A DNA stretch of 64,000 nucleotides from Methylobacterium sp. J-077 (GTDB lineage: Bacteria; Pseudomonadota; Alphaproteobacteria; Rhizobiales; Beijerinckiaceae). Location of the stretch: the NCBI RefSeq assembly GCF_022829365.1, contig NZ_JAKSYJ010000230.1:62001-126000 (forward strand), read 5' to 3'. Positions 38,906 to 46,988 of this stretch are shown piece by piece (the stretch's first letter is position 1; every line of letters begins with the position of its first letter). Below the pieces are notes generated by a model. The model was not told where the DNA came from, ran no database searches, and saw only the letters and a program-made list of their open reading frames with translations. The position numbers and the translations under genes are program-made.

Positions 38906-39814
38906 ATGAGCGCCGTCCCGCAGCCGCTGCACCCCACCCTCGACATCCGCCGGGTCGCCGGCCGAATCGGCGCGGAGATCCGCGGCGTCGCGCTCTCGGG
39001 CGATCTCGACGCCGCGACGGTGGCGGCGATCCGCCAGGCCCTGGTCACCCACAAGGTGGTGTTCTTCCGCGACCAGAACCTCGACGAAGCGGGCCAGGAG
39101 GCGTTCGGCCGGCGGCTGGGCGACCTCGTCCCGCACCCGACCGTGCCGTCGCTGGCCGGCACCGCGGGAATCCTCGACCTCGACGGCAGCCGGGGCGAGC
39201 GGGCGAGTTCCTGGCACACGGACGTGACCTTCGTTCCGGCCTATCCGGCGATCTCGATCCTGCGGGCCGTGACTCTGCCGGCCTATGGCGGCGACACCCT
39301 CTGGGCCAACACCGCGGCGGCCTATGCGGAGCTGCCCGAGCCTCTGCGCGACCTCGCCGACCGGCTCTGGGCGCTGCATTCCAACGTCTACGATTACGTC
39401 GGCGGGCGCGTGAACGCCTCGGAGGCCGGCCGCCAGCGCTACACCGAGGTGTTCACCCGGACCGTCTACGAGACCGAACACCCGCTGGTGCACGTGCATC
39501 CGGAGACGGGCGAGCGTTCGCTGATCGTCGGGCAGTTCATCCAGCGCCTCCTCGGGCTCACGACCTCGGATTCGCAGCACCTGCTGGCGATCTTCACCGA
39601 CCACGCGACCCGGCCCGAGAACACGGTGCGCTGGTCCTGGCGGCTGGGCGACGTGGCGATCTGGGACAACCGCGCGACCGTCCACCGGGCGGTGGACGAT
39701 TACGGCGACCAGCCCCGGGTGGTCCGCCGCGTCACGATCGAGGGCGTCCCCCCGGTCGGCGTCGACGGACGCCGCAGCCGGGCTCGCGAGGCGGCGGCCA
39801 GCAAGGCGGCGTGA
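38906..39814 (+). CDS. TauD/TfdA-family Fe(II)/2-oxoglutarate dioxygenase
   Basis: A 302-residue dioxygenase. The metal-binding HxD is in ASSWHTDVTF and the distal histidine in ATVHRAVDDY; the 2-oxoglutarate-binding arginine is probably in VVRRVTIEG. Relatives desulfonate taurine or alkyl sulfates, or cleave aryloxyacetates; the substrate here is open. It stands on the plus strand between g11 and g12 of the GTA cluster, preceded by its own palindrome and with no other sulfur genes nearby. Confidence 0.88.
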   Translation: MSAVPQPLHPTLDIRRVAGRIGAEIRGVALSGDLDAATVAAIRQALVTHKVVFFRDQNLDEAGQEAFGRRLGDLVPHPTVPSLAGTAGILDLDGSRGERASSWHTDVTFVPAYPAISILRAVTLPAYGGDTLWANTAAAYAELPEPLRDLADRLWALHSNVYDYVGGRVNASEAGRQRYTEVFTRTVYETEHPLVHVHPETGERSLIVGQFIQRLLGLTTSDSQHLLAIFTDHATRPENTVRWSWRLGDVAIWDNRATVHRAVDDYGDQPRVVRRVTIEGVPPVGVDGRRSRAREAAASKAA

Positions 39815-39827
39815 GGGGCGCAGCAGA

Positions 39828-40403
39828 TCACGTCGCCCGCTGCCCCCGCGCCACCGCGCGGGCAAGGCTTGCGGTGACCTGCGCCTCGGAGCGGCGGAAG
39901 GCGCCGGGGTCGGGGGTGGCGATGTTGACCGTCACCGAGACCGGCCGGGGGGCAGCGCCGGCCGCGACGCCGAGGCGGCCGTCCGGGCCGCGGTTGAGCG
40001 GCAGGATCGCCTCGGGGCCGGCCTCGCCCATCAGGCCGGCGCCGCCGGCCATCGGGAAATAGGTCGGCGCAGCCACCACACCGCCGGTCGCGAAGGGCTG
40101 GACCCGGCCGCCTCGGAACAATCCGCCCCGGGCGAAGCCGGTCTCGCTGCCGGCGCCGGCCCCGAGCACGGCGTTGACCAGTCCGGTGATGCCGGAGCGG
40201 ATCGGGCCGGTGGCCGCCCGGGCCGCCGCGCCGGCGAGCTTGCTGCCGATCGTGCCCAGCACGCCGTCGAGGCTGCGCCCGGAGGCGGCGCCCCGGGTGA
40301 GCGCCGAATCCAGGCTGCGGCCAAAATTCTTGGCGAGCTGGTCGAGGATCTCCAGCTGCTTGATCCGGGCAGCGTCCTGCGGATCGGGATCGGCGTCGAT
40401 CAT
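39828..40403 (-). CDS. GTA tape-measure protein (g11 homologue)
   Basis: A 191-residue protein, Gly/Ala-rich in the middle (SGITGLVNAVLGAGAGSETG, then GFARGGLFRGGRVQPFATGG) with the tape-measure signature GLMGEAGPEAILPLNRGPDG. It is very short for a tape measure, in line with the short GTA tail of this family (about 220 residues in RcGTA). It ends 14 nt after the stop of the convergent dioxygenase gene. Confidence 0.88.
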   Translation of the reverse strand: MIDADPDPQDAARIKQLEILDQLAKNFGRSLDSALTRGAASGRSLDGVLGTIGSKLAGAAARAATGPIRSGITGLVNAVLGAGAGSETGFARGGLFRGGRVQPFATGGVVAAPTYFPMAGGAGLMGEAGPEAILPLNRGPDGRLGVAAGAAPRPVSVTVNIATPDPGAFRRSEAQVTASLARAVARGQRAT

Positions 40404-40454
40404 CGGCTGGGCCTCATCGATCGGTCCTGCAGCACAGCGCCGAGGACTGGGATC

Positions 40455-40499
40455 CCAAAGGGCTCAGCCCTTTGGCGGGATGTCGGGGCGGAGCCCGAC
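40455..40499. repeat. Two hairpins between g10.1 and g11
   Basis: CCAAAGGGCT-C-AGCCCTTTGG (40455-40475) is a perfect 10-bp hairpin, followed by GTCGGG/CCCGAC (40482-40499). No T-run follows, so they may limit readthrough or protect RNA ends rather than act as classical terminators. Confidence 0.7.
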
Positions 40500-40504
40500 G
40501 CGGC

Positions 40505-40753
40505 TCAGGTGCTCGGGCCCGAGTCCGGATAGGCGGCGAGCAGGCGCTCGAACGCGTCGCGGCTCAGCGGCTCCGGGCCGCGGCGGCGGCCGAGGGCGGC
40601 GGCGAATTCCCGGGGCGTCGCCGCCCAGAAGGCGGCCGGGCTCCAGGCGAGCGCCCCGAGGCCCAGGGCCAGGGCGTCGTCCCACGGGAAACCCGGGGCG
40701 TCACGGGTCGAGGTCGGAGCCGGCGCCGCCCGGTCAGGCGCCGGCTCTACCGA
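40505..40753 (-). CDS. GTA tail assembly chaperone part 2 (g10.1, -1 frame)
   Basis: This frame encodes 82 residues ending GFPWDDALALGLGALAWSPA through REFAAALG to LLAAYPDSGPST, a clear match to the small tail assembly chaperone family found after g10 in GTA clusters (PF09550-like). No ATG, GTG or TTG occurs in frame between the g10 stop and the conserved domain. The same frame is open far upstream over g10. I therefore annotate it from the slippery site at 40753 as the -1 extension of g10; a g10-g10.1 fusion would have 191 residues. It could instead start at a non-canonical codon. Confidence 0.75.
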   Translation of the reverse strand, partial: SVEPAPDRAAPAPTSTRDAPGFPWDDALALGLGALAWSPAAFWAATPREFAAALGRRRGPEPLSRDAFERLLAAYPDSGPST

Positions 40754-40759
40754 GGGTTT
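40717..40759 (-). promoter_or_regulatory. Programmed -1 frameshift signal in the tail chaperone gene
   Basis: Read on the minus strand, the g10 codons GCA AAC CCT contain the heptamer A-AAC-CCT (40759-40753), of form X-XXY-YYZ. After a 5-nt spacer (CGGTA) comes a perfect 11-bp GC-rich stem, GAGCCGGCGCC (40747-40737) with GGCGCCGGCTC (40727-40717), closing a 9-nt loop. Slipping back one base puts the ribosome exactly into the g10.1 frame (AAA CCC TCG GTA). The in-frame g10 stop is two codons after the heptamer. Confidence 0.75.
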
Positions 40760-41079
40760 GCGGGGCCCGGCGCCTCCCCGAAGGCGGCGGCGAGGACCTC
40801 GCCCAGTGCGGTGGAGACCGCCTCCAGCCCGCCGGCGAGCGGCAGCCGCGCGACGGCGTCGTCGTCGAGGGCATGGCCGCCGCCGCGCAGGGCCGCGCCC
40901 AGCAGGGCGATCAGGTCCCGGGCCGAGACCCGGCCACCGTCGAAGCGCTCGGCCAGGCCGACCAGATCGCCGGCCTTGAGCGCGCCCTCCAGCTCGGCCA
41001 GCGCCCCAAGCGTCAGGCACAGGGTGTAGCGCCGGCCGGCCAGCACGAGCGGCACCTCGCCGCGGATCCGGTTGGCCAT
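40747..41079 (-). CDS. GTA tail assembly chaperone part 1 (g10 homologue)
   Basis: A 110-residue protein (MANRIRGEVPLVLAGRRYTL at the start, LCLTLGALAELEGALKAGDL) of the GTA g10 family (PF11836-like). It starts 3 nt after g9. Its stop codon TAG sits at the base of the hairpin described at 40717-40759. In many phages this gene is translated both alone and as a frameshifted fusion, giving two chaperone forms that bind the tape measure. Confidence 0.88.
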   Translation of the reverse strand: MANRIRGEVPLVLAGRRYTLCLTLGALAELEGALKAGDLVGLAERFDGGRVSARDLIALLGAALRGGGHALDDDAVARLPLAGGLEAVSTALGEVLAAAFGEAPGPANPR

Positions 41080-41082
41080 GGC

Positions 41083-41493
41083 TCAGACCGCCGTGAAGGC
41101 GAGCACGCCCGCCGAGTCGAGGCTGATGTCGAAGGTGACCTCGCCGGCATGGTCACCCCGGTATTCGAGGCTGGCGATCTGGAACGGGCCCTCCAGGGTC
41201 CCGAAGGCCGGCACGACCACCTGGAAGGTCTCGATCGCGCCCTCGAAGAAGATCAGCCGCAGGCGCATGTCCGAGGCCTGGTCGCGAAAAACCCCGGAGC
41301 CGGAGATCGCGGCCCGGCGCACCCCGGCCCCGGCCAGCAGCTCGCGCCAGCGCCCGGTGGAGTCCGCGTTGGTGACGTCCACGGTCTCGGCGTTGAGGGT
41401 GATCTGCCGGGTGCGCAGACCCGCCACCGCCAGAAAGCCGCCCGCGCCGTCGCCGGCCCGGAGCAGCAGATCCTTGCCCTTCTGTGCGCCCAT
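41083..41493 (-). CDS. GTA major tail tube protein (g9 homologue)
   Basis: A 136-residue protein of the TP901-1 major tail family (MGAQKGKDLLLRAGDGAGGF at the start; LNAETVDVTNADSTGRWREL in the middle), matching RcGTA g9. It stacks as rings to form the tail tube. 12 nt after g8. Confidence 0.93.
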   Translation of the reverse strand: MGAQKGKDLLLRAGDGAGGFLAVAGLRTRQITLNAETVDVTNADSTGRWRELLAGAGVRRAAISGSGVFRDQASDMRLRLIFFEGAIETFQVVVPAFGTLEGPFQIASLEYRGDHAGEVTFDISLDSAGVLAFTAV

Positions 41494-41505
41494 CGGGCCC
41501 TCCTC

Positions 41506-41922
41506 TCAAAGAATCTCGGTGACGGCCTCGATCGTCAGGGTGGCGCGGGCCTCGCCGGTGCGGGCATCGCGGCTCGCCTTGATCGCCCGCACCCGCAGGG
41601 TGACGAGGCGGCAGCCCTGGAGCGGCAGGGCGGCGTCCGTGAGCAGCGCCGCCATGCGCTCGGCGGCGTCCAGCGCGGTGCGGACCGAGCCGGGCTTGGC
41701 GATGATCGCGATCACGTGGCTGTGGCGATGGCGCTCGGCGCCGTCGACGGAATCGTCCACGATCTCGGCCTCGCCGAACACGGCGTAGACCGGCACCGAA
41801 CCCCGGGGCGGCTCGTCGTGGAGCCGGACCTTGCCGCCGAGCAGGGCGGCGAGGGCGGCGTCGCCGGAGAAGCGGGCGATCAGGCCGGCCCGGAGGGCCA
41901 GGAGCGGGCTCGGGTCGCTCAC
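41506..41922 (-). CDS. GTA tail terminator (g8 homologue, DUF3168)
   Basis: A 138-residue DUF3168 protein: PVYAVFGEAEIVDDSVDGAE and HVIAIIAKPGSVRTALDAAE are typical. GTG 41922 overlaps the g7 stop by 4 nt (GTGA). It should cap the tail at the head-tail junction, as RcGTA g8. Confidence 0.9.
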   Translation of the reverse strand: MSDPSPLLALRAGLIARFSGDAALAALLGGKVRLHDEPPRGSVPVYAVFGEAEIVDDSVDGAERHRHSHVIAIIAKPGSVRTALDAAERMAALLTDAALPLQGCRLVTLRVRAIKASRDARTGEARATLTIEAVTEIL

Positions 41923-42272
41923 GACGCGCTCTCCCGGGCCAGTTCCTCGACATGGCAGACCAGGTCGCGGCCCGTCGCGTCCGGCTCGCTGACGGCGCGG
42001 ATCGCGAAGCGGCGGGGGCCTGCGGCCAGCCGCATGGTCGGGTCGAGGGAAACCCGCCCGCGCAGGACGACCCGGTAGGCCGGCAGCGTGTCGGTGCGGC
42101 CCCCGGCCGGGCGATCGACAACGCCGGCCGGACTCATCGCGCCCCACAGGACCGGGCCGGCGACGTAGCGGCGCAGCATGCCTCCGAACCCGTCGGGCTG
42201 TTCCAGGGGCCGCTCCAGCACGAAGCGGCGGCGCCGGGCGCCGACCGGCGGGTGATGCGGACTGGTCGCCAT
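41919..42272 (-). CDS. GTA head-tail adaptor (g7 homologue)
   Basis: A 117-residue protein of the SPP1 gp16-like head completion family (RRRRFVLERPLEQPDGFGGM, then RRFAIRAVSEPDATGRDLVC). Corresponds to RcGTA g7. ATG 42272; the long frame upstream to 43187 is not coding. Confidence 0.9.
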   Translation of the reverse strand: MATSPHHPPVGARRRRFVLERPLEQPDGFGGMLRRYVAGPVLWGAMSPAGVVDRPAGGRTDTLPAYRVVLRGRVSLDPTMRLAAGPRRFAIRAVSEPDATGRDLVCHVEELARESAS

Positions 42273-42313
42273 CGGCGAAGCTCCGGTCGGTCGCGATTGA
42301 ATGGTGAGCCGGC

Positions 42314-42874
42314 TCACAGCCGCATCCGGCGGAACGGCGCGGCGAGGTCGGCGGCATCGGTGCGGGCGGCATCCGGCTCGTCGCCGCGATGCTCGTAGCG
42401 CGCGGCGGCGAGCCGCAGGATCGCGAGCCGCAGGGGCGCCGGCAGCGGCGGCCCGTCGCCCCCGAACCCGGCCGCGACCTCGATCAGGATCGTGCGGCCG
42501 GCCGGGTCCGGCACGCCTAAGTCGATCAGCAGGCCCGGCGCCTCGACCGGGTCCGGCCCGAGGCGGACGAGGCCGGCGGCCAGCTCGGTGACACCCTTGG
42601 CATCGGCGAGGCCGGCACGGACCAAAGCCACGAGCGGGCTCAGCGGCAGGGCCAGCCGCCGGTTCGCCGGCCAGGCATCGAGGGCGATCCGGTAGCGGCC
42701 GGGCACCAGGATCCGGCGGGCCTCGATCTCCAGGCTGGCCCGGGCTGCGGTGATCAGGGCCTGGAGCAGCCCATCCTCGGTGCCGCCATCGTCGGCGTCG
42801 AGGCGCAGATAGGCGCGCAGCTCGGCCACGCTCACCGGCTCGACCACGGCCCCGTCGGCGCGTATCGGGATCAT
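42314..42874 (-). CDS. GTA head-tail connector (g6 homologue)
   Basis: A 186-residue helical protein (AELRAYLRLDADDGGTEDGL, then LITAARASLEIEARRIL) of the phage head-tail connector family (gp6/DnaPack-like), matching RcGTA g6. Its start at ATG 42874 is 19 nt from the divergent protease start at 42894, so the two genes share a very small promoter region. Confidence 0.9.
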   Translation of the reverse strand: MIPIRADGAVVEPVSVAELRAYLRLDADDGGTEDGLLQALITAARASLEIEARRILVPGRYRIALDAWPANRRLALPLSPLVALVRAGLADAKGVTELAAGLVRLGPDPVEAPGLLIDLGVPDPAGRTILIEVAAGFGGDGPPLPAPLRLAILRLAAARYEHRGDEPDAARTDAADLAAPFRRMRL

Positions 42875-42893
42875 CGCGTTGCCCCCTCGCTGG

Positions 42894-43640
42894 ATGTCTC
42901 GAATGCCGGTCCCGAAGCGCCGCCGGGCGGCCCTCATCGTCCTGGCCGCTTGCCTGTCGCTCGCGGGCCATCCGGCCGGCGCGATCGTCGGCGGCACCGA
43001 AGCGCCGGCCGGCGGGGCCGTGATGGTCCTGTCGTCGAACGGCGGCGTCTGCACCGGGCTGGTGCTCGCCCCCGACACGGTGCTGACCGCCGCCCATTGC
43101 GTCGCCGCCGGGCAGGAGCATCGGATCCACTTTCGCGATGATTCCGGGGCGCCGGTCCTGGTCGAGGTCTCGGGCCGGGCGATCCATCCGGGCTACGATG
43201 CCGGCGCCGCCTCGGGCCGGCGGCGCTCCATCGACCTGGCCTTGCTCCGGACCGTGACGCCGCTGCCGTCGCGCTTCGCCCCGGTCACCCTGAGCGCCGC
43301 GCTACCCCGTGACGGCGAGCGCCTGACCCTGTCGGGCTACGGCGCCGCCCGGCCCGGCGACCCACGCTCCACCGGCACCTACCGCGGCGTCGCCCTGCCG
43401 GTGATCGAGCCCTACGGTCCGAGCCGCATCCTGGTCTGGCTCCAGGGCGGCGCCGGCGGCGGCTGCCAGGGCGATTCCGGCGGCCCGATCGCCGAGCCGG
43501 ACGGGGCCGTGCTGGCGCTGGCCGCCTGGATCGGCGGCGCCTGCGGCGGCCTCACCCAGGGTATCCTGGTCGGGCCGCAGCGCGGCTGGATCGACCGGGT
43601 GCTGGCGGGATGGGGCCGGAGCGCGCAGTGGGGCGGTTAA
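42894..43640 (+). CDS. Secreted trypsin-like serine protease 1
   Basis: A 248-residue S1 protease from ATG 42894 (ATG 42903 also possible). A basic N-terminus and hydrophobic stretch (RRRAALIVLAACLSLAGHPA) form a signal peptide, followed by the IVGG start of the mature enzyme. The triad lies in LTAAHCV (His), SIDLALL (Asp) and GCQGDSGGPI (Ser). It may be exported to the periplasm or outside. It stands opposite to GTA genes, together with a second protease and dps. Confidence 0.88.
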   Translation: MSRMPVPKRRRAALIVLAACLSLAGHPAGAIVGGTEAPAGGAVMVLSSNGGVCTGLVLAPDTVLTAAHCVAAGQEHRIHFRDDSGAPVLVEVSGRAIHPGYDAGAASGRRRSIDLALLRTVTPLPSRFAPVTLSAALPRDGERLTLSGYGAARPGDPRSTGTYRGVALPVIEPYGPSRILVWLQGGAGGGCQGDSGGPIAEPDGAVLALAAWIGGACGGLTQGILVGPQRGWIDRVLAGWGRSAQWGG

Positions 43641-43788
43641 GACGGCATGAGAGGGACGGACCCGCCTCCGACCGTCTCCGTTCGGAACCGCAGCTTGGCC
43701 GGTTCATTGGCTTGCTCTAGGCTCCCTTTGCGTCGCGCCCTCGCCGCGGCGTCCCACCTTGCGCCGTGCGCGCGCCCCGGAGTGCCCG

Positions 43789-44700
43789 ATGTCCCGTCGC
43801 CCGATGCGCAAGGCCGGCCTCCATGAGCGTATGCGAGGCGCGGGGCTCGGAGCCGCATTTCTCGGGAGCGTCCTGCTCGGGTCCCTGGCCGGGCTGATGC
43901 CGGCGCCCGCATCTGCGGTGATCAACGGCACCACCACCCGCGATCCCGACGGCGCGCGAAGCTTCGCGGTGCGGATCGAGAGCACCGAGGGCGAGATCTG
44001 CTCGGGCACGCTGATCGCCCCCGACCTCGTGCTCACCGCCGCCCACTGCGTGATGCGCCCGGCCGGCTACACGATCATCAGCGTCGACCGGGGCTTCCGC
44101 CAGCACCGCACCCAGGTCATCGCCGCGACCATGCATCCGGATTTCGTGCCCGGCACGACGCCCGAGGACCAGCCCGGCGTCGACCTCGCCCTGCTCAAGC
44201 TCGAAGCGCCGCTCGGCGCCGATTACGTACCCCTCGATCCGCGGGGCGCCGCCTCGATCGACACCGGCGCGCCGGTGGACATCGCAGGCTTCGGCGTCGT
44301 GGCCGAGAACCGGCGCGACACGGCCCGCACCCTGCGGCTCGCGCATCTCGTGTCGATCGGCTCGCTGCAGGTGGCCAACCGGGTGACCGTGGTAACCGAT
44401 CGGCGGCGGATGGCCGAGACCTCGGGCGCGGGCGCGTGCCTGGGCGATTCCGGCGGCCCGATCCTGACCGGCGGCCCCGGGGGCTACCGGATCGTCGGCG
44501 TGGTCAGCTGGTCGAGCGGCGCCCTGCAGCAGGGGTCGCGCCGGACCGCCTGCGGCGGCTTCACCGCGGTGACGCCGGTGGCCGAGCATAGCGGCTGGAT
44601 CGCCAGCCGGTCGGCCGAACTCGCGCGGATCCCGGTGGGCGAGGCCCTGCCGCGGGGCAACCGCTCCGACTGGATGGCCAAGCCCGGCCGGCGCCGCTGA
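43789..44700 (+). CDS. Secreted trypsin-like serine protease 2
   Basis: A 303-residue S1 protease from ATG 43789 with a long basic N-region and signal peptide (GLGAAFLGSVLLGSLAGLMP), then AVINGTTT as mature start. Triad motifs are LTAAHCV, GVDLALL and GACLGDSGGPI. It shares only the family core with protease 1, so they are probably old relatives rather than a recent duplication. A C-terminal tail (WMAKPGRRR) is basic. It may act on cell-surface or stress-damaged proteins; the role in this context is unknown. Confidence 0.88.
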   Translation: MSRRPMRKAGLHERMRGAGLGAAFLGSVLLGSLAGLMPAPASAVINGTTTRDPDGARSFAVRIESTEGEICSGTLIAPDLVLTAAHCVMRPAGYTIISVDRGFRQHRTQVIAATMHPDFVPGTTPEDQPGVDLALLKLEAPLGADYVPLDPRGAASIDTGAPVDIAGFGVVAENRRDTARTLRLAHLVSIGSLQVANRVTVVTDRRRMAETSGAGACLGDSGGPILTGGPGGYRIVGVVSWSSGALQQGSRRTACGGFTAVTPVAEHSGWIASRSAELARIPVGEALPRGNRSDWMAKPGRRR

Positions 44701-44882
44701 GGCACCGCCCGGACGGGCAGGTGCCGACTTTCGGGACGAAACGAAGCACCACGACCGGCCCGCGACGCTCGGAACACCCGACGCGTCGTCGCGTTTGTGC
44801 AACGCAATCGCGTCAGACGAGGACTCGCGGCCGTGTCGGCATATTCGCGACCGTCTGCACGAAGGTTTACGGAGTAAATTTC

Positions 44883-45422
44883 ATGGCTGACACCGGCAAG
44901 AGCGTCCGCTCGCATAAAACCCGTAACGACACCGACTCGAACGCCAAGCAGGTCTCGATCCAGGCGCTGAATGCCCGGCTGGCGGACGGCATCGATCTCG
45001 CCCTCGCGGTCAAGCAGGCTCACTGGAACCTCAAGGGTCCGCAGTTCATCGGCATCCACGAGATGCTCGACGGCTTCCGCACCGAGCTCGACGACCTCAA
45101 CGACAAGGTCGCGGAGCGCGCCGTGCAGCTCGGCGCCACGGCGCTCGGCTCGACCCAGGTGGTCGCCGAGAAGACCAAGCTGCCGGCCTACCCGACCGGC
45201 ATCTACGCCATCGCCGATCACGTCGCCGCGCTGATCGACAGCTACGCCGCCTACGCCAACGCCGTGCGCGAGAACATCGACGAGACCGACGAGGCCGGCG
45301 ACGACGGCACGTCCGACCTGTTCACCGAGATCTCGCGGGCGGTCGACAAGCAGCTGTGGTTCCTCGAGGCCCACGTCCAGGAGCCGACCGGGACGCTGCG
45401 GGACGGAAACGAGGGCCGGTAA
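44883..45422 (+). CDS. dps: DNA-binding ferritin-like protein Dps
   Basis: A 179-residue Dps with a lysine/arginine-rich N-terminal tail (MADTGKSVRSHKTRND) that would bind DNA, and the ferroxidase ligands in KQAHWNLKGPQFIGIHEMLD and DDLNDKVAERAVQLG. Dps stores iron and shields DNA during stress and stationary phase. GGAG lies 8 nt before the ATG. The gene lies in the middle of the GTA capsid region on the opposite strand, and its own 180-nt upstream region should hold the promoter. Confidence 0.95.
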   Translation: MADTGKSVRSHKTRNDTDSNAKQVSIQALNARLADGIDLALAVKQAHWNLKGPQFIGIHEMLDGFRTELDDLNDKVAERAVQLGATALGSTQVVAEKTKLPAYPTGIYAIADHVAALIDSYAAYANAVRENIDETDEAGDDGTSDLFTEISRAVDKQLWFLEAHVQEPTGTLRDGNEGR

Positions 45423-45462
45423 GTCGAACGCGGTGAGTTCGGGTCGATAGCACTGGAACGAC

Positions 45463-45494
45463 AATCGCCCTCCCCTCCCACGGGGAGGGCGATT
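45463..45494. terminator. Hairpin after dps
   Basis: AATCGCCCTCCC and GGGAGGGCGATT pair over 12 bp about 40 nt after the dps stop. A T-run is missing. It can act in both directions, between dps and the convergent g5 capsid gene. Confidence 0.65.
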
Positions 45495-45554
45495 GCATGT
45501 GGAGACGCTGTTTCCAAGCGTCTGAGAGCATCCTCGCCTCCCGATGCACCTCGC

Positions 45555-45592
45555 TGTCATCCCGGGGCCGCGAAGCGGGGCCCGGAATGACA
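45555..45592. repeat. TGTCAT...ATGACA inverted repeat
   Basis: TGTCATCCCGGGGCC / GGGCCCGGAATGACA form a stem around GCGAAGC. This is a commonly dispersed palindrome in alphaproteobacteria; it lies between dps and g5. The rest of the 270-nt gap has no feature I can name. Confidence 0.8.
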
Positions 45593-45692
45593 GGGTGATT
45601 TATCCGGCCGCTCTCAGCCCTTTTACGCCCTATGAGGACGGGAAGCTGGCCTGAATGTCAGAGGTGATCCGGCCGGCGCCCCAGAACCAGCC

Positions 45693-46988
45693 TCACGCAA
45701 ACTTCAACACCTTGATCGCATCGAAGTCCTGCACCCCGCCGCCGACGCGCTTGGTGACGTAGAACAGCACGTAGGGCTTGGCCGAGTACGGGTCGCGCAG
45801 CACGCGCAGGCCGGTGCGGTCGACCACGAGGTAGCCGCGGCGGAAATCGCCGAACGCCACCGACAGGCTGTCCTTGGCCAGGTCGGGCATGGCCTCGGCC
45901 TCCGTGACCGGGAACCCGATCAACGTCGCGGCCCGGTCGGCGGCGAGCGGCGGCTGCCAGAGATAGTTGCCCTCCGCGTCCTTGAACTTGCGGATGGCGC
46001 TCTGGGTGCGCCGGTTCATCACGAAGCCGGCATTCTGCCGGTAGCCGGCGCGCAAGGCGTAGACCAGATCGAACAGCACGTCCGCCGGGTTGGAGGACGG
46101 AAATGCGCCGGCTGCCCCGGTGGCCACGACGCCGAGCTTGCCCGGAACCCAGGCCGTGTTGGCCACGGTGTCGTAGCTCAGGAAGCCGCGCGGGCGGCTG
46201 GCGCCGTTGCCGGTGACGAAGGCCACCCCCTCCTGCTCGGCGAAGGCCATCTCGACCTCGGCCGAGAGCCAGGCGTCGAGATCGACCACGGCGTCGTCCA
46301 GCAGCGTCTGGGTCGCCGCCGGCATGGCGTAGAGCTCCATGGCCGGGAACGCGATCTCGGCGAGCACCGGCCCGTCGGTGCCGGGGCGCGGCGCGGTCTC
46401 GGCGACCCAGCCGGTCGCCGGAGCGCCCACCGAGGCGGCGCGCTTGTACTGGGCGCCGGAGATCTGCTGGATGCTGGCGATGGACCGGATCGGCGAGACC
46501 TGCGCGAGCCGGGCCAGCACGGTCCGCTCCAGGGTCTGCGGCACCAGATAGCCGCCGTCCGGCCCCGAGCCGGCCGACAGGGCCTTGGCCTCCAGGCGCT
46601 TCAGCCCGGCGCTCTCGCCGGCCCGGACGTAGAGGTCGAAGGCCGCCTTGTGCTCCTGCGCGGCCCCGTCCTCCCGGGGGCCGGGCCGGCCCAGCGGCGG
46701 CCGGGCGCGGTCGAGGGTGATCCGGTCGAGCCGGGTCCGGGCCGCGTCCAGCGTCGCGTCGATCCGGGCGAGCTTCTCCTCGGTGAGCACGTCGGTGCCG
46801 AGCCGGCCCTCGATCTGGGCGATGCGGGTGTCGTTGGTCTCCTTGAACGCCTCGAACGCGGTGGCGAGTTCGTCGAGCGCCGGCTGGACCGGCTCGGCCC
46901 CGGGGCGGCCGGCCTTGTTCTCCAGGCCGGGCAGCGCGCCCTTGGTCTCCGGGGCGGGGCTCGACGGAGCGACTGTATGGGACATCAT
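45693..46988 (-). CDS. GTA major capsid protein (g5 homologue, HK97 fold)
   Basis: A 431-residue HK97-type capsid protein. The first 110 residues are a helical delta/scaffold domain (FKETNDTRIAQIEGRLGTDV) normally removed by the protease, and the mature shell domain starts about residue 125 (GPDGGYLVPQTLERTVLARL). Matches RcGTA g5. ATG 46988 overlaps the g4 stop (ATGA). Confidence 0.95.
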   Translation of the reverse strand: MMSHTVAPSSPAPETKGALPGLENKAGRPGAEPVQPALDELATAFEAFKETNDTRIAQIEGRLGTDVLTEEKLARIDATLDAARTRLDRITLDRARPPLGRPGPREDGAAQEHKAAFDLYVRAGESAGLKRLEAKALSAGSGPDGGYLVPQTLERTVLARLAQVSPIRSIASIQQISGAQYKRAASVGAPATGWVAETAPRPGTDGPVLAEIAFPAMELYAMPAATQTLLDDAVVDLDAWLSAEVEMAFAEQEGVAFVTGNGASRPRGFLSYDTVANTAWVPGKLGVVATGAAGAFPSSNPADVLFDLVYALRAGYRQNAGFVMNRRTQSAIRKFKDAEGNYLWQPPLAADRAATLIGFPVTEAEAMPDLAKDSLSVAFGDFRRGYLVVDRTGLRVLRDPYSAKPYVLFYVTKRVGGGVQDFDAIKVLKFA

